A DNA stretch of 64,000 nt from Eleginops maclovinus (taxonomy: Eukaryota > Chordata > Actinopteri > Perciformes > Eleginopidae), in NCBI RefSeq assembly GCF_036324505.1, contig NC_086350.1, positions 25,057,257 to 25,121,256 of the forward strand, read 5' to 3'. Below, one piece after another: positions 1-14,275 of this stretch. The notes below the pieces were generated by a model that searched no databases, had not been told where the DNA came from, and saw only the letters and a list, made by a program, of their open reading frames with translations. The position numbers were made by a program, and so were the translations under genes. Positions within the stretch are counted from its first letter, which is position 1; the number at the start of each line of letters is the position of its first letter.

Positions 1-1229
1 AGTGGAGGACAGAGGAGCCTCTTAAAGAAGAAGTTACAGGTCTGTGAGAGCCAGAAATCTTGCTTGTTTGTAGGTGACCAAATACTTATTTTACCGAGGA
101 ATTTACCAATTAATTCATTAAAAATCCTACAATGAGATTTCCTGGATTTTGTTTTCTCATTTTGTCTCTCATAGTTGAGGTATACCTATGATGAAAATTA
201 CAGGCCTCTCTCATCTTTTTAAATGGGAGAACTTGCACAATTGGTGGCTGACTAAATACTTTTTTGCCCCACCGTAGGTCCCTCGGTGAGTTGGTCACAA
301 ATAAATTCAGGTACGGGTACCACTTTAGTGCAGGTTCTCGATACCCATCCCTACGACTTAAGAGAGTCTCAAAACATGGCTGATATGAGTGTCTCCTAGT
401 ATTTGCTAAAACATGAGTAGCTGCCTTTTAGGGAAATGCTTTGTCACGGTGTGGACTCTTTCAAGAACGGTTTCATTGCACAGTTAAACTTTAAATAAAT
501 GCCCAGTATGATATAGAATAATTTACAATTTATATATGTTTAGTCTTTCCCTTCTACATCTTGTCACTTTGTGAAGAGTCAGACCTTTCCCCCCCACACA
601 AACCATCAATGTTTGCCTGCCAGGACAGCGAAGGATCTGCTACATTACAGCAGCCTCCTACGCTCTCTGCCTCCAACGTGTGAGAGCCACAGAGATGGAG
701 GTGAAGAGAGGGGGAGCAAGGATGCTGGCTGAGCAAAAAATAGAACCGAGAGAGGAGATGGCAGGTGGATTTGAGCTGCATACCAGCATTTTTAAAGAGA
801 ACTAGCACCTGAAGCTGTTCTGTTACACAGGACTACTCAGGTTCACCTGCAGGTTCTGCTTTTTAGGTTTATGAGTATGTCCTTCAGGAATCCTTCGTCA
901 GTTTTCTTTCTGTGTCTCTCTGGTGCCTCCCCCTCTCTCCACTAATGTATTCATGCATTCTGAAAGGCAACCTGTGATTTAAAAAAAGCAAGGTCTCCTG
1001 GGGCCAACTAGCTGCTACCATCATCTCCATCTATCACACGCTATTTACATCAGCCAGAGAAAGAGTGGAAGGATCAAAGATGGAATAAACGACAGAAGAA
1101 GAGAGATAGCTTAAAGAATTGCTTGTGAATACACCTGTCTTTAACTGGTGTGAGTTAGGTGTGAGGGTTAAATCAATTGTTGCGTTGCTTTCAAATACAT
1201 TAACCATTCATGAAGTTCAATTTGCAACA

Positions 1230-1348
<119 letters not shown>

Positions 1349-2739
1349 AAAAGTTGACAGAACGTGATATCCCATCACACAGATCTGTTGACCTGCTTCA
1401 AGCCTCAATTACCGAGCTAGTTATTTACATAGCAGCTAGCCTTGGGTGAAATGTGTTATCTTAGAACTGTTGTTAGAGCAATATGTCAATTTGCTAAAAG
1501 GCTAATTTTGTTCTTTCAGATACTCTGATGCGCCCCTGGAGGCCCTCAGAGGCTACGCTCTGTTACAGAACCAACCATTTGAAGATGATGAACTAACTTT
1601 CAGATGAATCTGATTAAGAGGCTACATTCATTTTGAGATAAACTCACCAGCTCTTATTTTGTGCATGAGTCAGAGGTTAAAGGGAGTAAAGTGAGATTCA
1701 CTTCTGTTGTGTTTCTATGGAGAGCAGTGCAACCCGAATAGGCAGTAGCGCTACCCTCTGCGACAATTTTGCAGGTATCGCTACAGCCTAGGAGGCCACT
1801 AAAAGCACAAATTATTTTAACTCTGACCTTGTTTACTGCTGACCTTTCAATGCGCAACCAATCAGATGATAGCTGTGTAAAGTGGAGAAAACTATCAGGG
1901 GACGTAACCATAGAGACTAAAGGAAACTTCCTGTTTACTAACTTAAGGTTGCTTTCCAAGCCCTGTGGGTTAGCAGAAAGTAAAATCATGTGAATGCAGC
2001 TTAAGGTTCATGTTAGAATTGTACATTTGAAGGGTTAAGGTTAGGGTTAGGCCTTGCCTGATGGTTGCAATCAGAAAATGTTCAATAATTCTGTCAGAGT
2101 ATTTATACTGGATCCAAAAAGGGCAATATCCTAGAAGGAGTATGTCAAACGTAGACAGTTTTTTATGGATGTGCTTGAATTGGAATGAGGTTAGCAGAAA
2201 GTCACCCTCCATGCCAGCGTAGAGTTAGGGTTAGAAGGGGGCATGCTGTCACAGCCTGCCTTCACATCCTAGCTGCAGGTTTTGAGACGTCCCAACAGTG
2301 CGGTAAAGCAACTGTGATACAGCTCCCGCTGCTCCAATTCTGCGGCCCATCTCACACTCTCTTGTCCCGCAAAACTAGAACAACACCCTGAGATACTTGA
2401 ACTCCTTCACTTGGGGTAAGGACTCATTCCCTACGCGAAGAAGACAGGCCATTGGTTTCCTGCTGAGAATAGAAAAACATTATTGTAAGACTGAGGAGTT
2501 GGGGGTTATGGCCTCTATCAGGGTCATTACTCTACAACCACAAACAGTCTGCTGCAGAGGCACCAACAACGACCTCGCCGCGCTGCCTAGGTCTCCCACA
2601 GTTCGTAAAGAGGCCATCACTCATGAGATAGCAAGATGTTCATGGAGACAAGAGGACCATCGGCTTTGATTGAGTATTTCAGGACAGAAAGATGATGTGA
2701 GGATCCACAGTACTGCCTCCCTGTTTGTGTCTGTTTCTG

Positions 2740-3268
2740 TCTCCCTGACTGGGCGTGGCTGACCTACTTTTGGATTCTCGCCTCTACACCTCCTCAGCTG
2801 CAGCTCATCCCACTGATTGCCACTACTCACCTACACCTGTATAAAATCCCGGTTCTCATCTCCAGCCTTCGCCAGTTCGTCGTTAAACCTGCAGTGGTAA
2901 AAATGTCCAGGCCCATATGCTTCAAGATAGCTTTTTGTTATTGCCTTTTGAAGTGTTTTTTTGCCATACTAACCTTGTGCTGTCCCTGTCTAGATCCACC
3001 TGATACCCCACCAGCCAGGTCCAGCCCCTCACCCCTTTTGACTTGATCCTCAGCCTTCGCTCTCCTAGCTTGATTCCCTGGGCCATCCTTCCTAGTCTCC
3101 CCCTGCACCACTGGATTTCTCTGCCTGCTCCTCCCTTTTCCTAACACGGCCACTACTCCCAGACCCAATCCTATTTCTGGCAAATAAACCGTTTTCACTC
3201 CATTCCACCCTTCGTCTTCGGTGTTTGTAGTGTGGGTTCAACTAGTTGCTCGTTCTGAGCGTAACAGA
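2740..3268 (+). mobile_element. LTR-like remnant (probable solo LTR)
   Basis: The block has the layout of a fish LTR: a C/T-rich start, a TATA-type motif (GTATAAAATCCC) near 2840, a polyadenylation signal (CAAATAAACC) near 3182, then a T/G-rich stretch and an end at GAGCGTAACA. No gag or pol reading frame lies beside it, which suggests a solo LTR left by recombination. The 5' boundary and target duplication could not be fixed, so a promoter-bearing repeat of another kind remains possible. Confidence 0.45.
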
Positions 3269-3426
3269 TGAAGACTTTGCTATAGGGTAACATGTTGAGT
3301 CTTGATTCTGTTGGATGTGGTTTAAGAAGGCTGCATATAGAAATTAACATGAGTGATTCTCTTTCTTCTTCTGCTTTCAGCTGAGTGACAGTCTTTGTAC
3401 ATACATGCCGAGTCATTTAACAGCAA

Positions 3427-3449
3427 CACACACACGCACACACACACAT
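3427..3449. repeat. Short interrupted (CA)n
   Basis: About 23 bp of CA with one CG interruption. The following 3450-3716 carries GGGCTCTTGGCCCCAATAAAC, which looks like part of a fish MITE, but I could not define its ends. Confidence 0.7.
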
Positions 3450-4434
3450 GCCCCTTACCCACCAAAGCAGTTCCAGGGCCAGTTTTGTGCCAGATTAAGC
3501 ACCGTTTTTTCTTGTTTCCTCCGCAGCGGGGCTCTTGGCCCCAATAAACAGTTCTTATCTGGCCCCACTCGACTGCCCGTCAAAAACCAAGAACAAAATA
3601 AGTCACGCTTACTACAGAGCGGGGCGATATTAACTGGAGCACAAACAGTTTACGGCGAGTACGGCAAATCAAGGTTGTTACAAGCGGTAGCGCTGAGCAA
3701 AGTGACAAGAAAGTGACCACACACTTATAAAAAACACACATAGTTAAAGTCAGACAACACTAACCAGGCTTAGGGTGAAGCAGTTTATTTTTACCTTAAG
3801 GACCATCCGTTCACTGTTATGATCATCGTGATGTTTTCCTGTTGTTTTTTATTACAAGTAGTCAAGATAGTCTGATTAACTTCGGATGCTTTGCTAAGCT
3901 TCGGTTTCTCTAGGGAGAGAAGTACATAATTCAGACTGCTGATTACGTAGCCTTTCCTATATTTATCTCGCCTTCTCCTTATTCTCCCTCTTTCCATCTT
4001 TCCTAGACATTATACAGTCCTACAGCAGTGAGTGCCTATTCATCCAGCCGTGCTTTCATCTTTCAAAGCTCTTACACTCTTCAAACCTGTGCCGAGAACA
4101 GTGACTGGTATGCGTTTTCATTCATACATAGTGCACAGCTTTAAATAGGATAATCAGTAAACATACACACATGCACAAAACCCAACCACATTGGGATGGA
4201 CTCTGCAAGTTATTGGTGTTTAAAAAATATTACGTGTTCAAAAGAATGTCGGGGGAAAATGGGAACATATTTGAAACAGCAGGGGATTTGATAGCTTGAA
4301 GCAATAATCTCAAATAATAATGAAAAGCTTTGAATTATAGAAAGTGGACGACTTGGGAGGAGGAGAATGGGTTGGAGGCAAAATTTGACTCTTTCATATT
4401 CTCTCAAGGAACAAATGCAATCCTCTCATGCTCC

Positions 4435-4435
4435 A

Positions 4436-4502
<67 letters not shown>

Positions 4503-4505
4503 ACA

Positions 4506-4573
<68 letters not shown>
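4435..4573. repeat. (CA)n microsatellite
   Basis: About 139 bp of CA with two CAGA interruptions near 4498-4507. Confidence 0.97.
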
Positions 4574-4575
<2 letters not shown>

Positions 4576-5577
4576 ATATTTTCCTTTAGCAACATTGAGG
4601 TGAGATGGTTCTGCAGGGTATTCCCACATAGAAGAGAGCTCTGGAAAAGTGTGTGTTGGACGGAGAGGGAGAGAATGAGGACAGACACTCTGCAGTGCAG
4701 CTCTGCGATTTTATCTCGTCTCTCTCTGGATCTTTTTCTGTGCGGTTAAACTGCTTTCTGTTCAAAAGAAGACATCGAAAACTGCTGGCACTTTTAAACC
4801 AGATGTCAGTATGTTCAAATCTGACTGTAGAATAAGTGCAATAACTGTTACAGAGAGAACATGGTATATTTCTGCATAAAAGGGAGTGTGTTCAGGCCTA
4901 TCGATCAATGTAAAGGGCATGCAGGTGCTGAATCCCTACTTTGATTTGAAAAGATCCAGGTTTCTTCAGTGTGAAGTAGAGCTGGACAAATGCAGGGGCT
5001 AAAGCATAGGTAACCATGACAACCACTACGCACCCACGTAAGCACTGCCTTTAGCCGTCCTCCACAGTTACTTTGTATTCAGAAGCAGGATACACTCAGG
5101 GGAGCTGTCCAGAGCTCAGCTAGCCTGTACCCATTTCAGCTGGAGAGCAAATCAGGAATTCCTGAATGTAATCATCATGTGATTAAAAAAGCAGCAGGAA
5201 CCAAACCCTGCATTGCCACAGGAAATAGATAGATGTACCATTGGGGAGCTGACACTGGGTGTAGATACCCAAGAGCACTTCACTGAGACTAAACGCCATA
5301 TAAACAGAAGTAAATGAAAGCGTCATCATTTTTATTGTTCAGACTTTTAGCAGTATATTAGTGAAACACGGGAGAACAAGAGGTGTCAGTGACTCTGCTT
5401 TAATGCTATAATCAAACAGATTACTCTTTCATTACTGGCTTTGTTCTAACTCTTTCAGGCTGTCAGTCTGACATCCAGGCAGCTACATCATAAAGACCAG
5501 TTCTTTAACTGTCAGTTAAACAGCTTTTCAAAGGATTAGCACACTGCAGGTTAGCTGAACCTTTGGCCTTTCATGAA

Positions 5578-5935
5578 GAGTGGTGCAGTGATGACGTATT
5601 TTTGAAGGCTAACGTCAAAGTTGGCATCGGAAAAGGTCCCTTGCCAAGGTTACATAACTTGATTTCAATGTATAAAGGCGGCTAATGTTCTGCATGATGA
5701 CTTTTAGGAATCTCATTTAGCCACTTGTTAGCATACACCGTTATTACACACATAGAAGCAGTATTTACTGACATATTTTGTGTTGGAGAACAAAAGTGAA
5801 AATCTCTTCAGGTTTTGTTAACCACAGACTCATTTTAGACCTCTAACCAAAAACACGTTCAGAAAACTGTTGACTTGCAGACGAGGAAACCGGATATGGA
5901 TGAATGCTAATTAATTTCCAGGTTTTAGGCCTTGT
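5578..5935 (+). repeat. Copy 1 of an unclassified interspersed repeat family
   Basis: It shares ordered blocks with 20243-20700, 24064-25110 and 59888-60345: GTGCAGTGATGACGTATTTT at the start, then GGCGGCTAATGTTC, a TGATGACTTTTAGGAATCTC segment, a TAGAAGCAGTATTTACTGAC segment and a GTTAACCACAGACTC segment. This copy lacks the middle part, about 200 bp, that the others carry. No coding potential or terminal inverted repeat was seen. Confidence 0.65.
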
Positions 5936-6058
5936 TATTCACAGATCTATTGTGATAGTCCTGCAATTGTTTGCTCACAAAATAGGGCTGGTGTTATACC
6001 CCAAACAACAAATCCCATCTTACCAAAACCACTAGCTAAGTGCTAAGCTAGGTGGAAT

Positions 6059-6076
6059 GGGGGGGGGGGGGGGGGG
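6059..6076. repeat. Poly(G)18 tract
   Basis: Eighteen consecutive G on the plus strand. A run this long could fold as a G-quadruplex and is often misread in length by sequencers. Confidence 0.9.
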
Positions 6077-7414
6077 TTTAGGAGTTGAATGCAAGAGTGA
6101 AAAGGGTGAGTTTTAAGGGGTTTTTTTGAGTGACGTGAGAGGTTTTCTTTGAGTATCATCTACTTCCTGCACCAAAGTCACCCCTTCCTTATTGTTAGGT
6201 TCTGCATATAAACACAAGGTTTCCTACCAACCAACACACATCAAGGGATCAACCTGTACTACACGATACAACCATCTATATATTTAATAACCAGGTGTTA
6301 AAAGCAGAAGCATTACATCATTGATGAGACTAGAGAATATAGTGAATATATTCCTACACTCTCACACAATAACACTTTCATATTTATTGGCTGACAGAGT
6401 TTCTGACACTCTTGTGATTTTAATTACGCTCACCGGCCATCTGGAGCTTAGTCTTTGTGAGAAAACTGTAAATGTATTATGAGTCTAATAATTCCTAACA
6501 CATCTCTAATTGACACACACAGAATGATGTGGAGCAAACAGCATGCTGAGGACTTAGCTATTATTAGAGCTTCACCAGAGGGTGGGGCCTAACACCTAAC
6601 GTGTTGAAGAGGTTCAACCTCTGCCGAGCGTTAAGGTATGCAGCATTTTCTGTAGAAATCTATGTCTAGGAGATTTTAAGATTGAGTGTTTAATATGAGT
6701 TAGTAAATAGGAAACAGTTAATCTTCTGGTGACTGTGAATGTGTTCAGTAAATATCACATTTCCGTTTAAGATTTTGTTATTCTGAAGTGGAAATTTTGA
6801 CATGAAACTGACACAAAAGAGAAGGTTGATAGTTAATAAAGTGGTTCAGAATCATGCTTTTGGAACCATGCATATCCATACCAGTATTCCAGGAATTGTG
6901 ATCATTGACTGGTTTTGCAAAATCATCTTAATGCAATGACACAACATTGAAGTAAGATGATTTTGCAAAACACAGCCTGTGTCTGTAGCCGAAGTAGAAA
7001 TAGTTCACAATGTTCTTGTGACATTCAGACCACTTTACTCCTGATGTCAAGTGTTGAACAGTTCATTCCTATAAAGAGAGAAATACTACAGAGACATTTT
7101 CTCTTTGCCAAGGCTAAAGTATTTTTCATATTAAAACTGAAATATATTCCTCTAAGTAGGGAAAAGGTTTTCGGGGTCAGCCTATTTTGAATAGAATGTA
7201 CACATAAAAAGAGTTTATTGTTGAATCCCTTAAAATCGTTAATTCTGATATCTCAATTATATCAGATGTGCGTTACTCCATCAGAAAACACAATGTCATA
7301 CTTCTTAAACAAAACGTATTGGTAAACCGTCCCTATTAAAGAAAAGAAAAACAGAAAAACAAGAAAACAAGACAAGGAAGTTAAATGCCACAGAGAGCTA
7401 CAGGACAAAGAAAT

Positions 7415-7517
7415 CAGCAGAAGAAGACAGACAGGAAGTAAACACCAAAGGGAACAGCAGAAGAAGACAGACAGGAAGTAAACACCAAAGGGAACAGCAG
7501 AAGAAGACAGACAGGAA
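7415..7517 (+). repeat. 40-bp tandem repeat, about 2.6 copies
   Basis: The unit starts CAGCAGAAGAAGACAGACAG and continues GAAGTAAACACCAAAGGGAA. Two full copies are identical and a third is partial, which suggests a recent duplication. Confidence 0.95.
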
Positions 7518-7566
7518 CACGGTATGGGCCCTGGCAGTGTTAAAAGACTGGTTAATGGAAAACAAA

Positions 7567-7639
7567 ATGTATGTATGTATGTATGTATGTATGTATGTAT
7601 GCATGCATGTATGTATGTATGTACTGTATGTATGTATGT
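7567..7639. repeat. (ATGT)n tetranucleotide microsatellite
   Basis: About 73 bp of ATGT units with GCATGC and TACTG interruptions, directly next to the SINE fragment at 7641. SINE 3' tails often end in such arrays, but here the array abuts the tail side of a minus-strand copy, so an origin from the tail is only an inference. Confidence 0.93.
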
Positions 7640-7640
7640 C

Positions 7641-7769
7641 GCCCAGGGGAGGTGTAGGGAATGGTGCCTTGCTCAAGGATACCTCGGTAGCGGTTGGTCA
7701 TTCGGGGACTGGAACTGGTGACCATCCGGTTCCCAAGCCAAGTCCCTACGGACTTTGCCACAACCGCCA
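7641..7769 (-). mobile_element. tRNA-headed SINE fragment (head plus body)
   Basis: Read on the minus strand it begins GGCGGTTGTGGCAAAGTCCG, has a B-box-like AGTTCCAGTCC, then the body phrase CCTTGAGCAAGGCACCATTC. The same order occurs at 50641-50780. This is a tRNA-derived SINE layout common in fish; the head no longer folds convincingly, so it is not a tRNA gene. Confidence 0.6.
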
Positions 7770-9339
7770 TAAAAGGAGGACACATCCCTCTTTTACTGAA
7801 TATGTTGTTGATACTGGCCAGTGTCAAGAAACAAGAAGGGTACCCCATGCCTTTATATCATGAAAAGATTATACCACCCAATGTGAGGGCCTGGAGGGTT
7901 AAATAAAAAACTGTTTTCCATTGAAATCGATTTAAACTTCAACTCAGTCAGTTTTGAACGCATTACAAATGTAACTGTCTTTCTGAAGAGTATTCAATAA
8001 GTAAATGGTCAGAATAACACTGACATGATACCTTTCCAAGTTCATCAACTATCAAAAGTCCATGGCCCTCCACCTGATTTGCTCGGGGGTGTGAAGCACT
8101 AGAATCACTGTGATCTACACCTTAATTACTGCAGTCTCAGTGTAAAAGCAGCATATTTCAACTCCATTTGGAGGATTTTGAAACATTTAAAATCAGTCAT
8201 TTAAAGTTACAATCCAATTTAAGGGCTCACTTACCACGCTTCCCCTCCCTCTCACCTTTATCTATCTTTCTCACCCTCCCACCTCCTCACCCCCGCCTCA
8301 CCCTTACTCACATCGGTCTATCTCCCAGCATCCTCCCTTATCTTCAAGTGTTTCTTGCTCATTCCATTCCTGTTCTTTTCCCGGCAGTTTGTACATTTTA
8401 AAGGATTATTTCCATTAGTATAATTATAAATTAACTGGTTACAGTGCTGCTATTCCAGTGATGAATTCGACTTGCTGCATAAGTATAGGCTCCTAAAACC
8501 TTAATCACAAGGAAAGGACTTTTAAGTGCAACTCATTTATCTTGCAGAAGCTGGTGGAGGGAAGTGGAGGATAAAAACTGAAATAAAAAATTACAGTCCC
8601 TCAGGCATTCCACAGCGTAATAACAAATCAAGAACAAAAGAAGCAGAAGGCTGGGAAGGACGGACTAAAGGACTAAATCTTAGAAACAAACATCTAAGCT
8701 CTAAAAGTCTGTTCTCTACCCCATTTACAAACCAGTGTTCCTATGATTTCAATTATATTATTGTACAGCATTTACCATATTCATTTAACTGCTATTTTTG
8801 CTTTATGATTGCAGATTATAAAAACCACTGAAGACATAGAAAGAGTCAAAATTAAATATCAGCACATTGTCAGGTTTCCAAGAAAAAGTGACTACTTCTA
8901 GTGTTTGTAAATGTATCTAATTTACTCGGATTTAATGTTGTGACTAACAGCAAATGTCCACAATGAGTGAAATGCACTTTAATCTTTGTCTGCTGCTTTA
9001 TGTAATAAAGATAACACCATGAGATGAACATTCACATAAAGTATGCTAGCCTCCCGTGTTTCTTTCAACCTCGATACCTACGTGTGGTTTTATGGTACTG
9101 TGATGAAAACCTTTTTGTTGCTTTAACTGGAAATAGAATGAAGATGCTGGAACACTGGATGTAATGTGTTATTTTTTTGGTTCATATTTCTCTAGATATA
9201 TCTTGAAATATTATTTCAGACACTGGTGCCAGTGATGAGCTGCACAGCGGTGTATGAATGAGGGTGTAGGTACTGTAACAAGAAAGGGTGGGCACAAGTA
9301 AAAAGAGCACACAGTCCTCACCAGATGCTTACACACCAA

Positions 9340-9555
9340 TTAATGTTAACGGATGCTAACAGACCTAGACACTAATACACAAATAAATTAGAAAAGTTGC
9401 TAACAGACCCAAATACTAAGAGACCTAATGCTAAAAGACAAACAGGCGCTAACAGAAGCAAACAGATCCAGACGCTGACAGACCAAGAGATGTCAACTGA
9501 CGCAGGCGCTAACAGACGCTAACAGACTAACAAACGCTACCAGACTCAGACACGG
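9340..9555 (+). repeat. Degenerate minisatellite of GCTAACAGAC units
   Basis: About 215 bp filled with imperfect copies of a 10-12 bp phrase (GCTAACAGAC, ACGCTAACAG, GCGCTAACAG), often in pairs. Spacing is irregular, so it is an old, mutated array. Confidence 0.75.
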
Positions 9556-12190
9556 CAGAGCTAGATAGCTAAAACCATGAGAGAATTGGAATCATGTAAT
9601 TGTAAAATAAATTCAATAAACGTCCAACAAAACTGTTAGACTGAAAAGTCTTCTGTGTCTGCGTATGATTACTCTCACCAACTACCTGTGTAATGATGGC
9701 ATCCGGAAAATACGATACATGGAAATGGAAATTCCCATTATATGAAGTACAATGTCATCACAGAACAGAACACAGGGCTCAAATGGTCATCATGTGTAAA
9801 AGATCATGTTAATTCTTTATTTGTCTTTGGCAAACCAAGTCTGTGGAAGCAGAGGTAATATAGGAATAGGACTCAGGCTGAAAATAAAGAATATGTGAGG
9901 AGGGCATTGCGGGGGCTATACTTTACTTTTTATCATCCGTCACTCTCACTGGGTGACAAATGTTCCAAGGAGTCCATAAAAGACACCAGACATGGCGTTC
10001 AGTTAATGATGGAGTTCATGCTTTTGAATTGAAATGTGGCTCTGTGTGTAATTTCTCTCCGCAGCTGAAATTCTGATGCTGTATATCTTGTCCTAAGACG
10101 TAAATCCACTCATATAAACAGAGACGTGTTCATATCTAACTGTAGAAATGTATTGTTGAAACATCATGATACAGTTTATGATTCACAGAGAGAAATTACT
10201 TTGTGCTATGAACTGTTATAAATGTATAATGAAGAATGGAAACCCGGTTGCAGAAAGCTCTTTCTTTCATTTTCCGGTTTGCTATCATTGTTGTGGCAAG
10301 AAGTAGCATATATGGTGAATAATTAATATGCACTGGTTAATATGCATTACACGTCGCCCTGGTTAATGTTCCGCGATGTGAGTTTTATATAATGTATGAT
10401 GCATTCATCTATTAAACATGCCAAAATGATATAGGAATGATTTAGTTTGCTGGCTCTTAATCGTGTTTTTGACTAGCTCCAGTGGCTAAGCTAACATCAT
10501 TGATATAACACAAGAGAAACTTGACATACAATCCTTTATTTATGATGCTATGAAGCAAAATATTGTAAATTGAAACCTTTGATATAAAGGCAACGTACCA
10601 CCCTTCAGACTTTAATGTCTTACAAAGGATAGCTAATGAATATAGATAAAATGAATACACTGATATCATCTGGACCTAAACTTAAACTAAGGAATACATC
10701 TGCACAAACCATGTCATGCAAGCTTGTGTTGGAGATGGCTAAATAACGTGAAAAAGTTATCTGAATGAAAATGGGTTCTTTGGATACCTACACCATTACC
10801 CAACTTATATGCTAAACTCATAGAGCTTTGTGCTTTTTGCATTCGTATTAATGTGTTATTTTTGCATATTCTAAAAAGTGTGTATTTGAATAAAACTGCC
10901 TGCAAGGGTTTCTATCAATTTTGGAATTGCATATGAATACAGTTTTTAGTTGTTTTTCAAAAATATGTTTTCGTAGCACTAGGTGTTGAAATGCACTGTT
11001 CTCGAATCTAAAATGTTAAAGACTTACCAATTTATTCCACTGATGTGAATTGCTAACCATTGCTCTTGTATTGCACATTTTTTAACAATTCTGAGCTGGA
11101 CTTTTGTATTTTATTTAGTAATGTTTTGAGGAGTTTGTTTGAGAGCGTCTATGAATTTCGTCAAGATTAATAATTGAATGTGTTTAATACACCAAGTGCT
11201 GGCCCAGTTGAGAAACTCTAGGATGAACCATGGTCAGCTTGGACGCTTCAAGCCAAACAAGAACCAAATGAGTGTAATTGGGACACACTAGAGCTCAGAG
11301 CTTAGTGAATACATCCCAAATTAGACCAAATAACGCATTTAACTACAGTTAAAAAAGAGCATTTTACAACCCATTGCTTATGGCAGGGAGGGGCACAAGC
11401 AAAGTCGATGTTAAAAAAATGTTTGAGACAGAGCACCCCCATGTCAATATGAAACGTCATAGGGGAACCAAATTGGAAAAGTTAAAGCACAGCGGCAAAA
11501 TGGCATTATTTAACCATAGAACTAGGGTTATAATATAACCTAATACTAGGGTAATATTTATGTTCATGCAATGAAAATAACCCTTTCGTTAGTTCATGTA
11601 AAAATATAATGCTCTGTAACTTTGGCAATTGGATAAACAAACGCACCCAATGTGTTTGGTTGAATGAGCAGGTCTTCATGGTAGAGTCCACCAGGTTGCA
11701 CCTCCATGTTTCCAAACTCCGACACTAGAAAGAGCCTTTCAGGGTTTTTATGTTGAGTGGCAGTTTGAATGTGTTGTTGGACCTGAGGCAATCACAAAAC
11801 CATGTTGTCATGACAACAGGTGTACGCAGAAACCTTTTTAGATTTAATGACCCACTACGCAGTAATCAGCCAGTATTTAAATTGTGTTTGAATACTATCT
11901 GAAATATAGCGTAGCAAAAAAATGGATGCTCTCCAGATTCAGTGAGCATTAATGATGAATGTATTTATAAGCTGCAGGCCTGCTTCAGGCTGCTGGTGAG
12001 CCCAGGCTGGCTCAGCTGTTTTGCAGCCAGGTATGCTTAGATCTGAACACACTGGAAGCTAAGGTAGGCTGGCAGCCAGAGAGAGAAGGAGAGGGAGCTG
12101 GTGGCAGACAGAGGTTTGTGTGACCGGCTTATCAACACAGGGGGCTCTAGCTGAGCAAATTGCTTTCTCTGTTCACTGTTATTAGACTGC

Positions 12191-12328
<138 letters not shown>

Positions 12329-12850
12329 CCTCATTATCTCATTATCTCATGACAATTTGCCATCAGCATTTTTAAATATTCACACAAAATTCAACTATCA
12401 AATAAAACCTGCCTGATTTATAAATGCAGTAAAGCTATAGAGACTACTTTCCAGTAATCTGAGATTGGTATACAATATGATTTATATAATATCTGTAATT
12501 GATGAAACTGACTCAAAGTGAACTGATATTAAGAGATGTTTTGTAAGTGTAGGTAGTTAGTTGGTTTGAAGTAAACATATGTTTTCTGGGTCTATTGGTG
12601 TGATGATAGACATGAGCTAATACTCAAATGTATCTGTATTACTAGCTAAGCTAAGCTGCTTGTAGCTGATTGTTTAAAGGGCATTTGAACAATCGAACAA
12701 CACATCTGACATAGTATCAGCTTTACATTTTGTATCACAATTATGAGAGTAAACAGTTAAATTCAGAAAAGCCGACTATCATGTGGGCGTTTTTGTCTCC
12801 CTGTAGCTGTGTCATTTGAACAATAGTCGATGTCTAACTGCTGATTATCA

Positions 12851-12970
12851 GAGAAACTCCCTCTGGAGAGAACTTTGGGAATGTATGCTTTACAGATCAT
12901 TTACATGCACTAAAACCTACACACAACAGGAAAGGGAAAACCCGAAAGTAGCAAAATAGGGCCTCTTTAA
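12851..12970 (-). mobile_element. MITE end, family of 17240-17701
   Basis: The reverse complement begins TTAAAGAGGCCCTATTTTGC and continues through GGGTTTTCCCTTTCCTG and CCAGAGGGAGTTTCTC. The second and third blocks occur in the same order at 17255-17360, and the terminal motif is like the right end at 17701. Only the first about 120 bp remain. The end carries a TTAA, as expected for a TTAA-targeting element. Confidence 0.6.
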
Positions 12971-13877
12971 AGGGTGTTCAGATAAAAAGCATTTTCTAAT
13001 CATGTGTATATGTATACTTGTATTTTAATTATTCCTCAATAACTCACATGTTCCCACCTACCACCACATTCTAACATGTCTTTCAATGCGTATAAGGAAA
13101 AGTAAATGACATCATGAATATTGTTCACCTTGAAGTGTCTCTGTGATGCAGCTGTGGGCTCCGAAAGTGTTGCTCTGACAACAGCTCGTGTCCAATCATC
13201 GATCAACCGCAGCCTGTGTGTGTTCGAAAACAATGTTCTGCTCAAGGATAAAAGCAGTAAGTAAAGTTGAAGAGAAAACATCTGATAAGATTTGAAGTGA
13301 AGGGGAGGAGAGGAGAGGCCTCACTCTATACTCTTCCCCTTCCTATCTCTGCATGAAGCCAAGCTCAATTTCCTCTGTCATTCTGCAGTAGACTGCCATG
13401 TGTGACTTTGAATAAAATAATTCCACAAGAGTTAAACAACCCTTTTCTCTGGGATGCGTTGCAGCAGCATGTCGTAGCAAACATGATGCAGGCTGTGAGT
13501 CGAATGAGCTCTCATTCCCAACCCTGCATTGAGCTGAAATCAGGCTTTGCTGCAGACAGGAAGTGCTGCTGGAGGACTTCATTTTGCTGAGATTTTTTAT
13601 AGCCAAGCACAAAGTGTAACAGCTTCCCGTATATCTGTTGGGACACACTGCAGCTATTACAGAGCTGGGCTTAAAGTGAATCATGTTCTAGTATAATGAG
13701 TAAAACATGACCTATGGTCGAATTTTAAAGTTCTCATTTTCGATTTCTCTTTTAACCAACTGGGATGTCCTGCTTTGAATGAAGTTTGATTTGTAACCCA
13801 GTAAAGTTTTAAATTCTAAATTCAGTTTTATCTTGTTCTAGTTTACATGAATGTTGCTCTAATGGAAGAGCCTTGGA

Positions 13878-14275
13878 CTGAAAGGGATAGTCCGGCGAAA
13901 ATTGACCCCAGGGTCTTTTTCTGCATGAAAACTGAACAAGTAAGTCCTCCAGAGAGTTGTTTTCGTTCATCAACCAGTATAGAGCTTGCCCGGAAAAACC
14001 GGGAGCAACGCTAATAACCCACCAAATGGCTTACAGTGCATTCGATCGGGGCAGTGCGCAGAACGCTTCCTAAACAGCATTTTTTAACCACTGACATTGC
14101 TCGAAATAGCACCAAACCTCTGCAGTAGCATGACTAGGGTCCCTACACATAAAACGGAGCACCAACAACGTAGTTTGTAAACCCAAAGTTTATTAAAAGG
14201 AACTATTTTACAAGACTCACCAACTGCCCCCCATTGCAGCTCCTCTCCTAAGAAAGTCCACACAAGTCAATTATC
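13878..14275 (+). repeat. Interspersed repeat with AAGGGATAGTCCGGC start
   Basis: The block reads like a familiar fish repeat: AGGGATAGTCCGGCG, CCAGGGTCTTTTTCTGCATG, TAAGTCCTCCAGAGAG, CCGGAAAAACCGGGAGC and GCAGTGCGCAGAACGC. I saw no ORF. The right boundary is not sharp. It is probably a non-autonomous DNA transposon; I did not find a second copy in this window, so the call rests on recognition alone. Confidence 0.4.

Noticed and set aside
2031..2240. Telomere-like GGTTAGGGTTAG stretches
   Set aside because: Only two or three units at each place, not enough for an interstitial telomere array.
7641..7769. tRNA gene on the minus strand
   Set aside because: The head resembles a tRNA only in its boxes; it does not fold as a cloverleaf and continues into a SINE body.
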